Below are positions 44,161 through 51,500 of a stretch of DNA of 64,000 nt, piece by piece. The stretch covers positions 115,094-179,093 of the forward strand of contig NZ_NFJL01000008.1 of NCBI RefSeq assembly GCF_002159835.1. Direction: 5' to 3'. Each line of letters opens with the position of its first letter. The stretch's first letter is position 1. The notes beneath the pieces are model-generated. The model saw nothing but the letters and a program-made list of their open reading frames with translations. It was not told the origin of the DNA and made no database searches. Made by a program: the position numbers and the translations under genes. The stretch is from Blautia sp. An249. GTDB lineage: Bacteria > Bacillota > Clostridia > Lachnospirales > Lachnospiraceae.

Positions 44161-44868
44161 ATGGGAATAAAACCAATTCAGAGAGTTCATGTGGGAGAAC
44201 AGGTATTTGAACAATTAAAGAAACTGCTGATTCAGGGCGAATGGAAACAGGGCGAGAAGATTCCGTCGGAAAATGAACTGGCAGACATGTTCGGCGTAAG
44301 CAGAATTACAATACGTCAGGCTCTGCAGAAATTAAGCACTTTAGGGCTGATTGAAACAAAGCTTGGGGAAGGATCTTTTGTAAAAAAGGTGGATGTGGGA
44401 GACAACATGAATCTGTTAATCCCAACGGTCTATTTAGGAGAGAATTCGAATATGCAGGTGTTTGAGTTCCGTGAGATTATTGATGCGGAGGCAGCAGGCC
44501 TTGCCGCACTGCGGGCAGATCAGAAAGGGATAGAAAGGCTGAGAGAAATCCTGGATCAGATGATTGACAGCGCGGAGAAAGACGACAGTAAAGAATTTGC
44601 CAGACAGGATTTGGAATTTCATATGCAGATTGGCAAAATGACAGGAAATTCGCTGATCATCCAGACCAATCACATTCTCAGGGAAATCCTGATGGAATCC
44701 ATGGAAGATGTCATTAAGCGCATGGGATACATTGGTGTACATTACCATGAATTGATTCTGGATGCCATAGAAAAACGAGACAGAAAAAGAGCCATGGATT
44801 TAATGCGGGAACATATTTATAAAAATATGGAATACTTCGAAGACGAAAGTCAGAAAAAAGCGGAGTAA
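44161..44868 (+). CDS. GntR family regulator, FadR subgroup
   Basis: A 235-residue regulator. The winged helix includes GEWKQGEKIPSENELADMFG and SRITIRQALQKLSTLGLIE; the FCD ligand domain follows, with possible metal ligands in LIIQTN and YHELILDAIEKRDRKRAMDLM (key HELILDAI). FadR-type regulators bind carboxylates or sugar acids. It has its own promoter and is the last gene of the locus before a terminator, so it probably controls the palindromes at 35471-35513. Confidence 0.92.
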   Translation: MGIKPIQRVHVGEQVFEQLKKLLIQGEWKQGEKIPSENELADMFGVSRITIRQALQKLSTLGLIETKLGEGSFVKKVDVGDNMNLLIPTVYLGENSNMQVFEFREIIDAEAAGLAALRADQKGIERLREILDQMIDSAEKDDSKEFARQDLEFHMQIGKMTGNSLIIQTNHILREILMESMEDVIKRMGYIGVHYHELILDAIEKRDRKRAMDLMREHIYKNMEYFEDESQKKAE

Positions 44869-44879
44869 GATGGAAAAAA

Positions 44880-44918
44880 GGAAGTTGCTGCAAAGTGCAG
44901 CAGCTTCCTTTGATTTTT
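44880..44918. terminator. Bidirectional terminator
   Basis: GGAAGTTGCTGCA (44880-44892) pairs with TGCAGCAGCTTCC (44896-44908) with one mismatch, followed by TTTGATTTTTCTT; A-rich on the other side for the convergent VanZ gene. Confidence 0.88.
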
Positions 44919-44919
44919 C

Positions 44920-45438
44920 TTATCGTCTCTTCTTTCTCTTATATTTTTTCCTGCGGCCCGGACTGTGCAGGGTGGACCAGCAGAACATCTGTACCAGGAT
45001 AACCCCCACAAACACGCCCACACTGTCAATGAACACATCCTTAACGGCAGGACTGCGGCCTCCCACAAAGGACTGATGATATTCATCCAGACAGGCAAAG
45101 GCCACACAGAATCCTCCCGCCAGGATCAGAAGCCAGATCCCTCTGACTCCATAAACATAAAGGGGCAGAGAAACAGCCACAGCCAGAAGAAAATATTCTG
45201 TCATATGGGCAGCCTTTCGTACATAATAATGGATACCGTCAGCTCTTGCGGCCATCTGGCCCTCATCCATATTTTTATCCAGAAGAATGTTTTCCGCTTT
45301 TACAATCTGATAGCTGACTTTATAGCTCAGTTCTCCTGAAATCTCTCCCGTCTGGCCGGAAAAGGAATAAATCATATACATCATCAGCAGAGCCGGGAGA
45401 AAAGATAATGGTTTTAATAATGTAATCAGTACTCTCAT
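44920..45438 (-). CDS. VanZ-family membrane protein
   Basis: A 172-residue protein with four hydrophobic segments, the VanZ fold: RVLITLLKPLSFLPALLMMYM in part, YFLLAVAVSLPLYVYG, WLLILAGGFCVAFACL and VFVGVILVQMFCW. The family signature is clear: RKAAHMTEYF and DEYHQSFVGGRSPAVKDVFIDS (key DEYHQSF). VanZ proteins confer low-level teicoplanin resistance in some bacteria but have other unknown roles. ATG 45438 is chosen; a TTG 36 bases upstream is less likely. No clear ribosome site precedes the ATG, and the -10 box lies only about 8 bases before it, suggesting a nearly leaderless transcript. Confidence 0.85.
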   Translation of the reverse strand: MRVLITLLKPLSFLPALLMMYMIYSFSGQTGEISGELSYKVSYQIVKAENILLDKNMDEGQMAARADGIHYYVRKAAHMTEYFLLAVAVSLPLYVYGVRGIWLLILAGGFCVAFACLDEYHQSFVGGRSPAVKDVFIDSVGVFVGVILVQMFCWSTLHSPGRRKKYKRKKRR

Positions 45439-45445
45439 GCCTAAT

Positions 45446-45495
45446 AATATAGCATAAAGTTTCGTGTTGCACAACAGGCAGGGCTATATTATAAT
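45446..45495. promoter_or_regulatory. Divergent promoters of vanZ-like gene and thyA with overlapping -35 boxes
   Basis: Rightward: TTGCAC (45467-45472), 17-base spacer, TATAAT (45490-45495). Leftward: TTGTGC (complement of 45469-45474), 17-base spacer, TATATT (complement of 45446-45451). The two -35 boxes overlap by four bases, so only one polymerase can engage at a time. Confidence 0.65.
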
Positions 45496-45528
45496 TGAAA
45501 CAAAACTGCAGAATGAGGTGAAAAAACG

Positions 45529-46377
45529 ATGAGTTATGCAGATCAGATTTTTATACAGATGTGTGAAGATATAATTGAAAACGGAACCAGTACCGAAGGA
45601 GAAAAGGTCAGACCCGTATGGGAAGACGGAACTTCTGCTTATACCATTAAACGGTTTGGGGTGGTGAACCGCTATGATTTAAGAAAAGAATTTCCGGCTC
45701 TGACTTTAAGGAAAACCGCTTTAAAAAGCGCCATGGATGAAATACTCTGGATCTGGCAGAAGAAATCCAATAATATCCATGATTTACACAGCCATATCTG
45801 GGACAGCTGGGCAGATGAAGACGGTTCTATAGGAAAGGCCTATGGTTATCAGATGCAGGTTAAGCATCCGTATAAGGAAGGCATGATGGATCAGGTGGAT
45901 CGGGTATTATACGATCTGAAGAACAATCCTTACAGCCGGAGGATTATGACGAATATTTACGTGCATCAGGATCTTCATGAGATGAATCTGTATCCCTGCG
46001 CCTATTCCATGACCTTTAATGTGACAAAGGAACCGGACAGGGACAAGCTGGTGTTAAACGCCATTTTAAATCAGCGTTCCCAGGATATTCTGGCAGCCAA
46101 TAACTGGAATGTGTGCCAGTATTCCATCTTACTGATGATGTTCGCCCAGGCCTGCAGCATGGAGGCCGGAGAACTGGTTCACGTGATTTCCGACTGTCAC
46201 ATTTATGACAGACATGTTCCCGTGATTAAAGAACTGATAAGCCGGCCCACATATCCGGCACCCACCGTAAAACTGAATCCGGACGTGAAGGATTTCTATG
46301 AGTTTACCGTGGAGGATCTAATCGTAGAGAACTATCAGGCAGGGCCGCAGATTAAAAATATTCCCATAGCAGTTTAA
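45529..46377 (+). CDS. thyA: Thymidylate synthase
   Basis: Makes dTMP from dUMP with methylenetetrahydrofolate. The 282-residue protein has the nucleophile Cys157 in LYPCAYSMTFNV and the folate site in GELVHVISDCHIYDRH, where the Asp-His pair is typical. The ALYPC spelling is LYPCA rather than the commoner LPPCH, a variant seen in a subset of bacteria. GAGGTG precedes ATG. It forms an operon with folA 22 bases downstream, a logical pair because dihydrofolate made by ThyA is reduced by FolA. Confidence 0.95.
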   Translation: MSYADQIFIQMCEDIIENGTSTEGEKVRPVWEDGTSAYTIKRFGVVNRYDLRKEFPALTLRKTALKSAMDEILWIWQKKSNNIHDLHSHIWDSWADEDGSIGKAYGYQMQVKHPYKEGMMDQVDRVLYDLKNNPYSRRIMTNIYVHQDLHEMNLYPCAYSMTFNVTKEPDRDKLVLNAILNQRSQDILAANNWNVCQYSILLMMFAQACSMEAGELVHVISDCHIYDRHVPVIKELISRPTYPAPTVKLNPDVKDFYEFTVEDLIVENYQAGPQIKNIPIAV

Positions 46378-46398
46378 GAGAAAAGAAAGGGTGTATGT

Positions 46399-46893
46399 AT
46401 GAATCTTATTGTAGCAGTAGATAAAAACTGGGCCATTGGCAAAGAAAACAAACTTCTGGTAAGTATTCCCGCAGATATGAAATTTTTCCGTCAGGAAACC
46501 ACGGGGAAAGTGGTTGTAATGGGAAGAAAGACCCTGGAAAGTTTCCCCGGAGGACTTCCTTTAAAAAACAGAACCAATATTGTACTGACCAGGGATAAGA
46601 ATTATCAGGCAAAGGGAGCCGTGATTGTCCATACCCTGGAAGAACTTTTAAAAGAGCTGGAAAAATATCCCGCAGAAGAAGTTTACTGCATCGGCGGTGA
46701 GAGCATCTACCGCCTGCTGCTTCCTTACTGCGATACGGCTCATATTACTAAGATCGATTACGGATATGAAGCGGATCGGTATTTCCCTAATCTGGATGAG
46801 AGCGGGGAATGGGAGGTTACGGCATCCAGTGAAGAACAGACCTACTTTGATCTGGAATACCGTTTTGTAAAATATGTCAGAAAAGCAAAATAA
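46399..46893 (+). CDS. folA: Dihydrofolate reductase
   Basis: Reduces dihydrofolate to tetrahydrofolate with NADPH. The 164-residue protein has the family start MNLIVAVDKNWAIGKENKL, the NADPH motif VVMGRKTLESFPGGLPLKNR and the EEVYCIGGESIYRLLLP loop; DADRYFP-like EADRYFPNL is conserved. AAAGGG precedes ATG. It is the second gene of the thyA-folA unit and precedes a strong terminator. Confidence 0.96.
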   Translation: MNLIVAVDKNWAIGKENKLLVSIPADMKFFRQETTGKVVVMGRKTLESFPGGLPLKNRTNIVLTRDKNYQAKGAVIVHTLEELLKELEKYPAEEVYCIGGESIYRLLLPYCDTAHITKIDYGYEADRYFPNLDESGEWEVTASSEEQTYFDLEYRFVKYVRKAK

Positions 46894-46920
46894 ATAAAAA
46901 AAGCAGGAAGAATAAAAAAT

Positions 46921-46958
46921 CTCCGGGCAGGTGCTAATACCTGCTCCGGAGGTTTTTT
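46921..46958. terminator. Bidirectional terminator of folA and ilvE
   Basis: CTCCGGGCAGGT (46921-46932) pairs with ACCTGCTCCGGAG (46939-46951) with one bulged base; followed by GTTTTTTG and preceded by AATAAAAAAT for the minus-strand gene. Confidence 0.9.
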
Positions 46959-46964
46959 GTACAA

Positions 46965-47990
46965 TTATTTGATTTCCTGAATCCAGCCTTCCGGGGCTTC
47001 GATTCGTCCCATCTGAATACCGGTTAAGGTATCGTATAATTTCTTGGTGACAGGTCCCATTTCGCTCATGCCGCTTGGGAAACAGATTTCCTTTCCATGA
47101 TCCACGATTTTTCCAACCGGGGAAATAACGGCAGCCGTACCGCAAAGGCCGCACTCTGCAAAATCGTAAACCTCTTCCAGAGTAATTTCTCTCTCCTCAG
47201 CTTCCATTCCCAGATACTTCTGAGCCACATAAATCAAAGAGCGGCGTGTGATGGACGGAAGGATACTGTCAGATTTCGGGGTAACAATCTTCTGATCCTT
47301 TGTAACAAACAGGAAGTTGGCTCCTCCGGTCTCCTCCACCTTCGTTCTGGTAGCAGCGTCCAGGTACATGTTTTCATCGTAACCCTGATTGTGGGCATCC
47401 ACAATTGCGTGAAGGCTCATAGCGTAGTTCAGACCGGCTTTAATATGTCCGGTACCGCGGGGAGCGGCACGATCGAAATCGCAGACACGGATGGTCAGAG
47501 GTTTGATGCCGCCTTTAAAGTAAGGGCCTACAGGGGTTGTGAATACACGGAACTGATATTCATCGGCAGGTTTTACACCGATAACAGAATTGGTTCCAAA
47601 CATGTAAGGACGGATATATAACGTAGCGCCTGTACCATAAGGAGGTACAAAAGCGGCATTTGCCTTTACCGTTTCCTTAACAGCTTCTACAAATCGTTCT
47701 TTTGGAAAAACAGGCATCTCCAGTCTTGCGGCAGAAGCCTCCATACGCTCGGCGTTTAAGTCGGGGCGGAATGTAACGATACGTCCATCCTCAGTGGTGT
47801 ACGCTTTCAGTCCTTCAAATACGGTCTGGGCATACTGAAGGACGCCGGCACACTCATTAATCACCACGTTGGCGTCTGTGGTAAGACCTCCCTCGTTCCA
47901 CTTGCCGTCTTTGAAATCAGCTACATAACGGTATTCTGTTTTCTGATAGTCGAAACCAAGGTTGGACCAGTCAATCTTCTTTTTTTCCAT
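46965..47990 (-). CDS. ilvE: Branched-chain amino acid aminotransferase
   Basis: Transaminates leucine, isoleucine and valine, the last step of their synthesis and first of their breakdown. The 341-residue protein is a fold type IV PLP enzyme; the PLP lysine is in RGTGHIKAGLNYAMSL and the phosphate-binding segment near EEVYDFAECGLCGTAAV. GGGAGG precedes the start. The promoter (TTGCAC-N17-TACAAT) has a CodY-box candidate in its spacer and a perfect 7-7-7 palindrome over the expected start site, fitting CodY control of branched-chain amino acid genes. Confidence 0.95.
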   Translation of the reverse strand: MEKKKIDWSNLGFDYQKTEYRYVADFKDGKWNEGGLTTDANVVINECAGVLQYAQTVFEGLKAYTTEDGRIVTFRPDLNAERMEASAARLEMPVFPKERFVEAVKETVKANAAFVPPYGTGATLYIRPYMFGTNSVIGVKPADEYQFRVFTTPVGPYFKGGIKPLTIRVCDFDRAAPRGTGHIKAGLNYAMSLHAIVDAHNQGYDENMYLDAATRTKVEETGGANFLFVTKDQKIVTPKSDSILPSITRRSLIYVAQKYLGMEAEEREITLEEVYDFAECGLCGTAAVISPVGKIVDHGKEICFPSGMSEMGPVTKKLYDTLTGIQMGRIEAPEGWIQEIK

Positions 47991-48005
47991 AATAACTTCC
48001 TCCCA

Positions 48006-48026
48006 GTAAACAATTTATCTGTTTAC
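48006..48026. promoter_or_regulatory. Perfect palindrome in the ilvE leader
   Basis: GTAAACA, 7-base spacer ATTTATC, TGTTTAC: a perfect 21-bp inverted repeat beginning 16 bases before the ilvE ATG on the minus strand and ending just after its -10 box. Confidence 0.5.
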
Positions 48027-48027
48027 C

Positions 48028-48056
48028 ATTGTAAAACTTTTCAGCGAAATGTGCAA
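48028..48056 (-). promoter_or_regulatory. ilvE promoter with overlapping CodY-box candidate
   Basis: Minus strand: TTGCAC (complement of 48051-48056), 17-base spacer, TACAAT (complement of 48028-48033). Inside the spacer, ATTTCGCTGAAAAGT (complement of 48036-48050) fits the CodY consensus with four mismatches. Confidence 0.6.
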
Positions 48057-48094
48057 TAAAAAATAAAATTTATGGAGCTGCCCGGCCGGCGTCC

Positions 48095-48123
48095 TTGTCA
48101 ACGGCAGGTAACTTCGTTATAAT
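48095..48123 (+). promoter_or_regulatory. Promoter of the xpaC-telA run
   Basis: TTGTCA (48095-48100), 17-base spacer, TATAAT (48118-48123), 36 bases before ATG 48159. Confidence 0.7.
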
Positions 48124-48158
48124 GATTTTATCAGAGAGAAGGAGTGCGGGAGGAAGAC

Positions 48159-49298
48159 ATGAGAAATCAGGAATGGATGGATCTGGGCGAAAAAATACAA
48201 AATCTCGTCCAGGATGCAGTAAAATCCAGAAACTATCAGGAATTAAACAGAACCATTCATCAGACTATAAATAAAACGGTCAGTCAGGCGGTAAAAAAAG
48301 GCAACCAGGTCCTGGCAAAAGAGCCGCCCAGACAGCGGCCCAGACCTCCGGTCAGATATAAACATGTTTCCGGGGAGCAGATGAAAGCCTACATGATGGC
48401 CATTACCGGAGGAATTTTAGTAAGCGGTACCAGTCTGGGAATATTAGCGGCAGTCATCGGCTACGCAGTGGGACATGCCAACGGCCTGTGGGCAGGCGCC
48501 ATGGCCATTTTAGGAACCGGAGACATCCTGGGGATGATTTTGCTGACCGTGGGAATCAATAAGGCAGGGTTTTTGAAACGGTTCAGAGCATACCAGGCTA
48601 TTCTGGCGGATAAGACTTACTGTGAATTTGAAAAATTTGCACAGAGAACAGGAAAGTCTGTGAAATTTATAAAAAAAGACATCAAGAAAATGCTGGGGAA
48701 AGGCTGGTTCTTAGAAGGACATATGGATTTGCAGGAGACCTGTCTGATTACCAGCAATGAGACCTATTCCCAGTATGAACAGCTCCAGAGACGGATGAGA
48801 CAGAAAGAAGAAAGAGAAGAAATTCTGGAAGAATCTCTTCCGGCAGAGGCAAGGGAGATTCTGAAAAAAGGGGAAAGATACAGAGAAAGACTGCAGCAGT
48901 GCAGGCAGGAGATTGATCAGCCTCAGATGACAGAGAAAATCTGTCATATGGAAGTGGTAGTTCAGAAAATCTTTGAACGGCTGGAAGAACATCCGGAGGT
49001 TTTACCGGATTTAAAACAGATGATGGACTACTACCTGCCCACCACAGTGAAACTGCTGGAGGCATATGAGGAGCTGGAAGAACAGCCGGTTCAGGGAGAC
49101 AATATTGCATCTGCCCGGAAAGAGATCGAGGAGACGCTGGATACCCTGGTGTTTGCTTTTGAAAAGCTGCTGGATTCTATTTTCCAGGATACTGCCTGGG
49201 ATATTTCCAGCGACATATCCGTGCTGCATACCATGCTTGCCCAGGAAGGGCTGACAGAAAACGCATTTGCAAAACCCAGAAAAGGAGAAAACGTATGA
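48159..49298 (+). CDS. XpaC family protein (phosphate hydrolysis family)
   Basis: A 379-residue protein of the XpaC group, annotated elsewhere as 5-bromo-4-chloroindolyl phosphate hydrolysis protein. It has a 60-residue polar N-terminus, two membrane helices (AYMMAITGGILVSGTSLGILAAVIGYA and GAMAILGTGDILGMILLTVGI in part) and a long charged coiled-coil-like C-terminal region (about residues 200-379). ATG 48159 with GGAGGA upstream is preferred over an earlier GTG at 48144. It overlaps the telA gene by 4 bases. XpaC-TelA pairs are common in Firmicutes and are linked to cell-envelope stress; the biochemical role is unsettled. Confidence 0.85.
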   Translation: MRNQEWMDLGEKIQNLVQDAVKSRNYQELNRTIHQTINKTVSQAVKKGNQVLAKEPPRQRPRPPVRYKHVSGEQMKAYMMAITGGILVSGTSLGILAAVIGYAVGHANGLWAGAMAILGTGDILGMILLTVGINKAGFLKRFRAYQAILADKTYCEFEKFAQRTGKSVKFIKKDIKKMLGKGWFLEGHMDLQETCLITSNETYSQYEQLQRRMRQKEEREEILEESLPAEAREILKKGERYRERLQQCRQEIDQPQMTEKICHMEVVVQKIFERLEEHPEVLPDLKQMMDYYLPTTVKLLEAYEELEEQPVQGDNIASARKEIEETLDTLVFAFEKLLDSIFQDTAWDISSDISVLHTMLAQEGLTENAFAKPRKGENV

Positions 49299-50416
49299 AG
49301 GACATATTTGAGGAGCAGGGAATTTCCCTGACGTTAGAGCCGGATAATCTGGAAAAACCCAGTGTGCAGCCCAGGGAAGAAGCCGTATGGGAAGAACCGA
49401 AGCTGACAGAAGAAGAACGGCAGATGGTGGAACAGTTTGCAGAAAAAATCGATGTGACAAACACCGGACAGATTCTGCAGTACGGGGCAGGAACCCAGAA
49501 GAAGATGGCAGACTTCTCCGAGGCTGCTCTGGAAAATGTGAAAACACAGGATCTGGGAGAAGTGGGAGAACTGATTTCCCATGTGGTAGGTGAATTAAAA
49601 GACATAGACAAAGAAGAAGAAAAAGGATTCTTCGGATTCTTTAAAAAGCAGGCCGATAAAATTGAAACCATGAAAATGAAATACGGAAAAGCAGAGGAAA
49701 ATGTGGACAGAATCTGCGAATCTCTTCAGAAGCACCAGGTACGGTTACTGAAGGATTCGGCCATTCTGGATAAAATGTATGATCAGAATCTTACTTATTT
49801 TAAAGAGCTTTCCATGTACATTCTGGCCGGAAAGAAGAAACTGGCAGAGACAAAGCAGGGAATGCTGAAAAATCTGGTGGAAAAAGCCAGAATAACCGGA
49901 CTTCCGGAGGACGCCCAGGCGGCCAGGGATCTGGAAGAGAAATGCAGCCGCTTTGAGAAAAAAATTCACGATCTGGAGCTTACCCGGATGATTTCCATTC
50001 AGACGGCGCCTCAGATTCGGCTGGTACAAAATAACGATACAGTGATGGTAGAAAAGATACAGACCACCCTGGTAAATACCATTCCCCTGTGGAAAAGCCA
50101 GATGGTACTGGCTCTTGGAATCGCTCATTCCCAGGAAGCGGCAAAGGCACAGAGACAGGTCACAGATCTGACCAATGAGTTGTTAAGGAAGAATGCGGAA
50201 ACGCTTCGGATAGCTTCTGTGGAAACGGCCAGGGAGTCGGAGAGAGGAATTGTGGATCTGGAAACATTAAAAGCGACCAATCAGTCTTTAATTCAGACCC
50301 TGGACGATGTTCTGAAAATACAGAAAGAGGGCAGGGAGAAACGCCGTCAGGCGGAAGCCGAGATGGGAAAAATGGAACAGGAACTGAAAATGAAACTGCT
50401 GGAAATTGCCAGATAA
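49295..50416 (+). CDS. TelA family toxic-anion-resistance protein
   Basis: A 373-residue cytosolic TelA/KlaA homologue, mostly alpha-helical with long charged helices (KKMADFSEAALENVKTQDLG and SRFEKKIHDLELTRMISIQTAP are typical family parts). It pairs with XpaC through a 4-base overlap. Tellurite-resistance annotation comes from plasmid relatives; in Firmicutes a general stress or envelope role is more likely. Ends 16 bases before ispG, so the three genes are one unit. Confidence 0.88.
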   Translation: MKDIFEEQGISLTLEPDNLEKPSVQPREEAVWEEPKLTEEERQMVEQFAEKIDVTNTGQILQYGAGTQKKMADFSEAALENVKTQDLGEVGELISHVVGELKDIDKEEEKGFFGFFKKQADKIETMKMKYGKAEENVDRICESLQKHQVRLLKDSAILDKMYDQNLTYFKELSMYILAGKKKLAETKQGMLKNLVEKARITGLPEDAQAARDLEEKCSRFEKKIHDLELTRMISIQTAPQIRLVQNNDTVMVEKIQTTLVNTIPLWKSQMVLALGIAHSQEAAKAQRQVTDLTNELLRKNAETLRIASVETARESERGIVDLETLKATNQSLIQTLDDVLKIQKEGREKRRQAEAEMGKMEQELKMKLLEIAR

Positions 50417-50432
50417 GGAGAGGGAGAGAGAA

Positions 50433-51488
50433 ATGCATCGGACGCAGACCAAGGTAATTCAGATAGGAAATCAGGTTATCGGAGGGGGAAATCCCATTTT
50501 AATCCAGTCCATGACCAATACAAAAACAGAGGATGTCAGACAGACGGTAAAACAGATTTTAGAGCTGGAGGCTGCAGGCTGCCAGATCATCCGCTGCGCC
50601 GTTCCCACCATGGAGGCGGCAGAGGCGTTAAAAGAGATCAAAAAACAGATTCACATTCCCCTGGTGGCGGATATTCATTTTGATTATCGTCTGGCAATTG
50701 CCGCCATGGAAAACGGGGCGGATAAGATTCGGATTAATCCCGGAAATATCGGAAGCAGAGACAGAATCCAGGCGGTAGTTGACTGTGCCCGGGAGAGAAA
50801 CATTCCCATCCGTGTAGGGGTCAACAGCGGTTCCCTGGAAAAGGAACTGGTGGAAAAATACCATGGAGTTACGGCAGAAGGACTGGTGGAAAGCGCCTTA
50901 GATAAAACCAGACTGATTGAAGATATGGGGTATGACAATCTGGTAATCAGCATTAAATCCTCAGATGTAATGATGTGCGCCAAAGCCCATACCCTGATTG
51001 CAGAGAAAACCAATTATCCCCTCCACGTGGGAATCACAGAGGCGGGAACTTTATATTCCGGAAACATTAAATCGGCCGTGGGACTGGGGATCATTTTGTC
51101 TCAGGGCATCGGAGATACCATCCGGGTATCCCTTACGGGAGCCCCTCTGGAGGAAATCCGTTCCGCCAAACGGATTTTAAAAACTCTGGGACTTTATCAG
51201 GGGGGAATTGAAGTGGTATCCTGTCCTACCTGCGGCAGAACCCGGATCGATCTTATCGGACTGGCCAATCAGGTAGAGAAAATGGTGGAAGATATTCCCC
51301 TGGATTTAAAAGTGGCCGTGATGGGATGTGTGGTAAACGGACCGGGAGAGGCCAAAGAGGCGGACATCGGAATTGCAGGAGGCGTAGGAACAGGACTTTT
51401 GATTAAAAAAGGAGAAGTGATAAAAAAAGTTCCTGAAGAAGAACTTTTAACCTGTCTCAGAGAGGAACTTCTGCACTGGGAGGAATAA
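50433..51488 (+). CDS. ispG: 4-hydroxy-3-methylbut-2-en-1-yl diphosphate synthase (GcpE)
   Basis: Penultimate enzyme of the MEP isoprenoid pathway, using a 4Fe-4S cluster to convert MEcPP to HMBPP. The 352-residue protein has the N-terminal TIM barrel (IQSMTNTKTEDVRQTVKQI) and the C-terminal cluster cysteines in VVSCPTCGRTRIDL and MGCVVNGPGEAKEADIG. AAGGAGAG precedes ATG; an earlier Met at 50406 is rejected because it lacks a ribosome site and adds non-family residues. It is followed by polC after 12 bases. Confidence 0.95.
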   Translation: MHRTQTKVIQIGNQVIGGGNPILIQSMTNTKTEDVRQTVKQILELEAAGCQIIRCAVPTMEAAEALKEIKKQIHIPLVADIHFDYRLAIAAMENGADKIRINPGNIGSRDRIQAVVDCARERNIPIRVGVNSGSLEKELVEKYHGVTAEGLVESALDKTRLIEDMGYDNLVISIKSSDVMMCAKAHTLIAEKTNYPLHVGITEAGTLYSGNIKSAVGLGIILSQGIGDTIRVSLTGAPLEEIRSAKRILKTLGLYQGGIEVVSCPTCGRTRIDLIGLANQVEKMVEDIPLDLKVAVMGCVVNGPGEAKEADIGIAGGVGTGLLIKKGEVIKKVPEEELLTCLREELLHWEE

Positions 51489-51500
51489 GGAAGGAACAAC

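Noticed and set aside
45439..45474. TTG start of the VanZ gene
   Set aside because: The extra 12 residues include the promoter region and are not part of the usual first helix.
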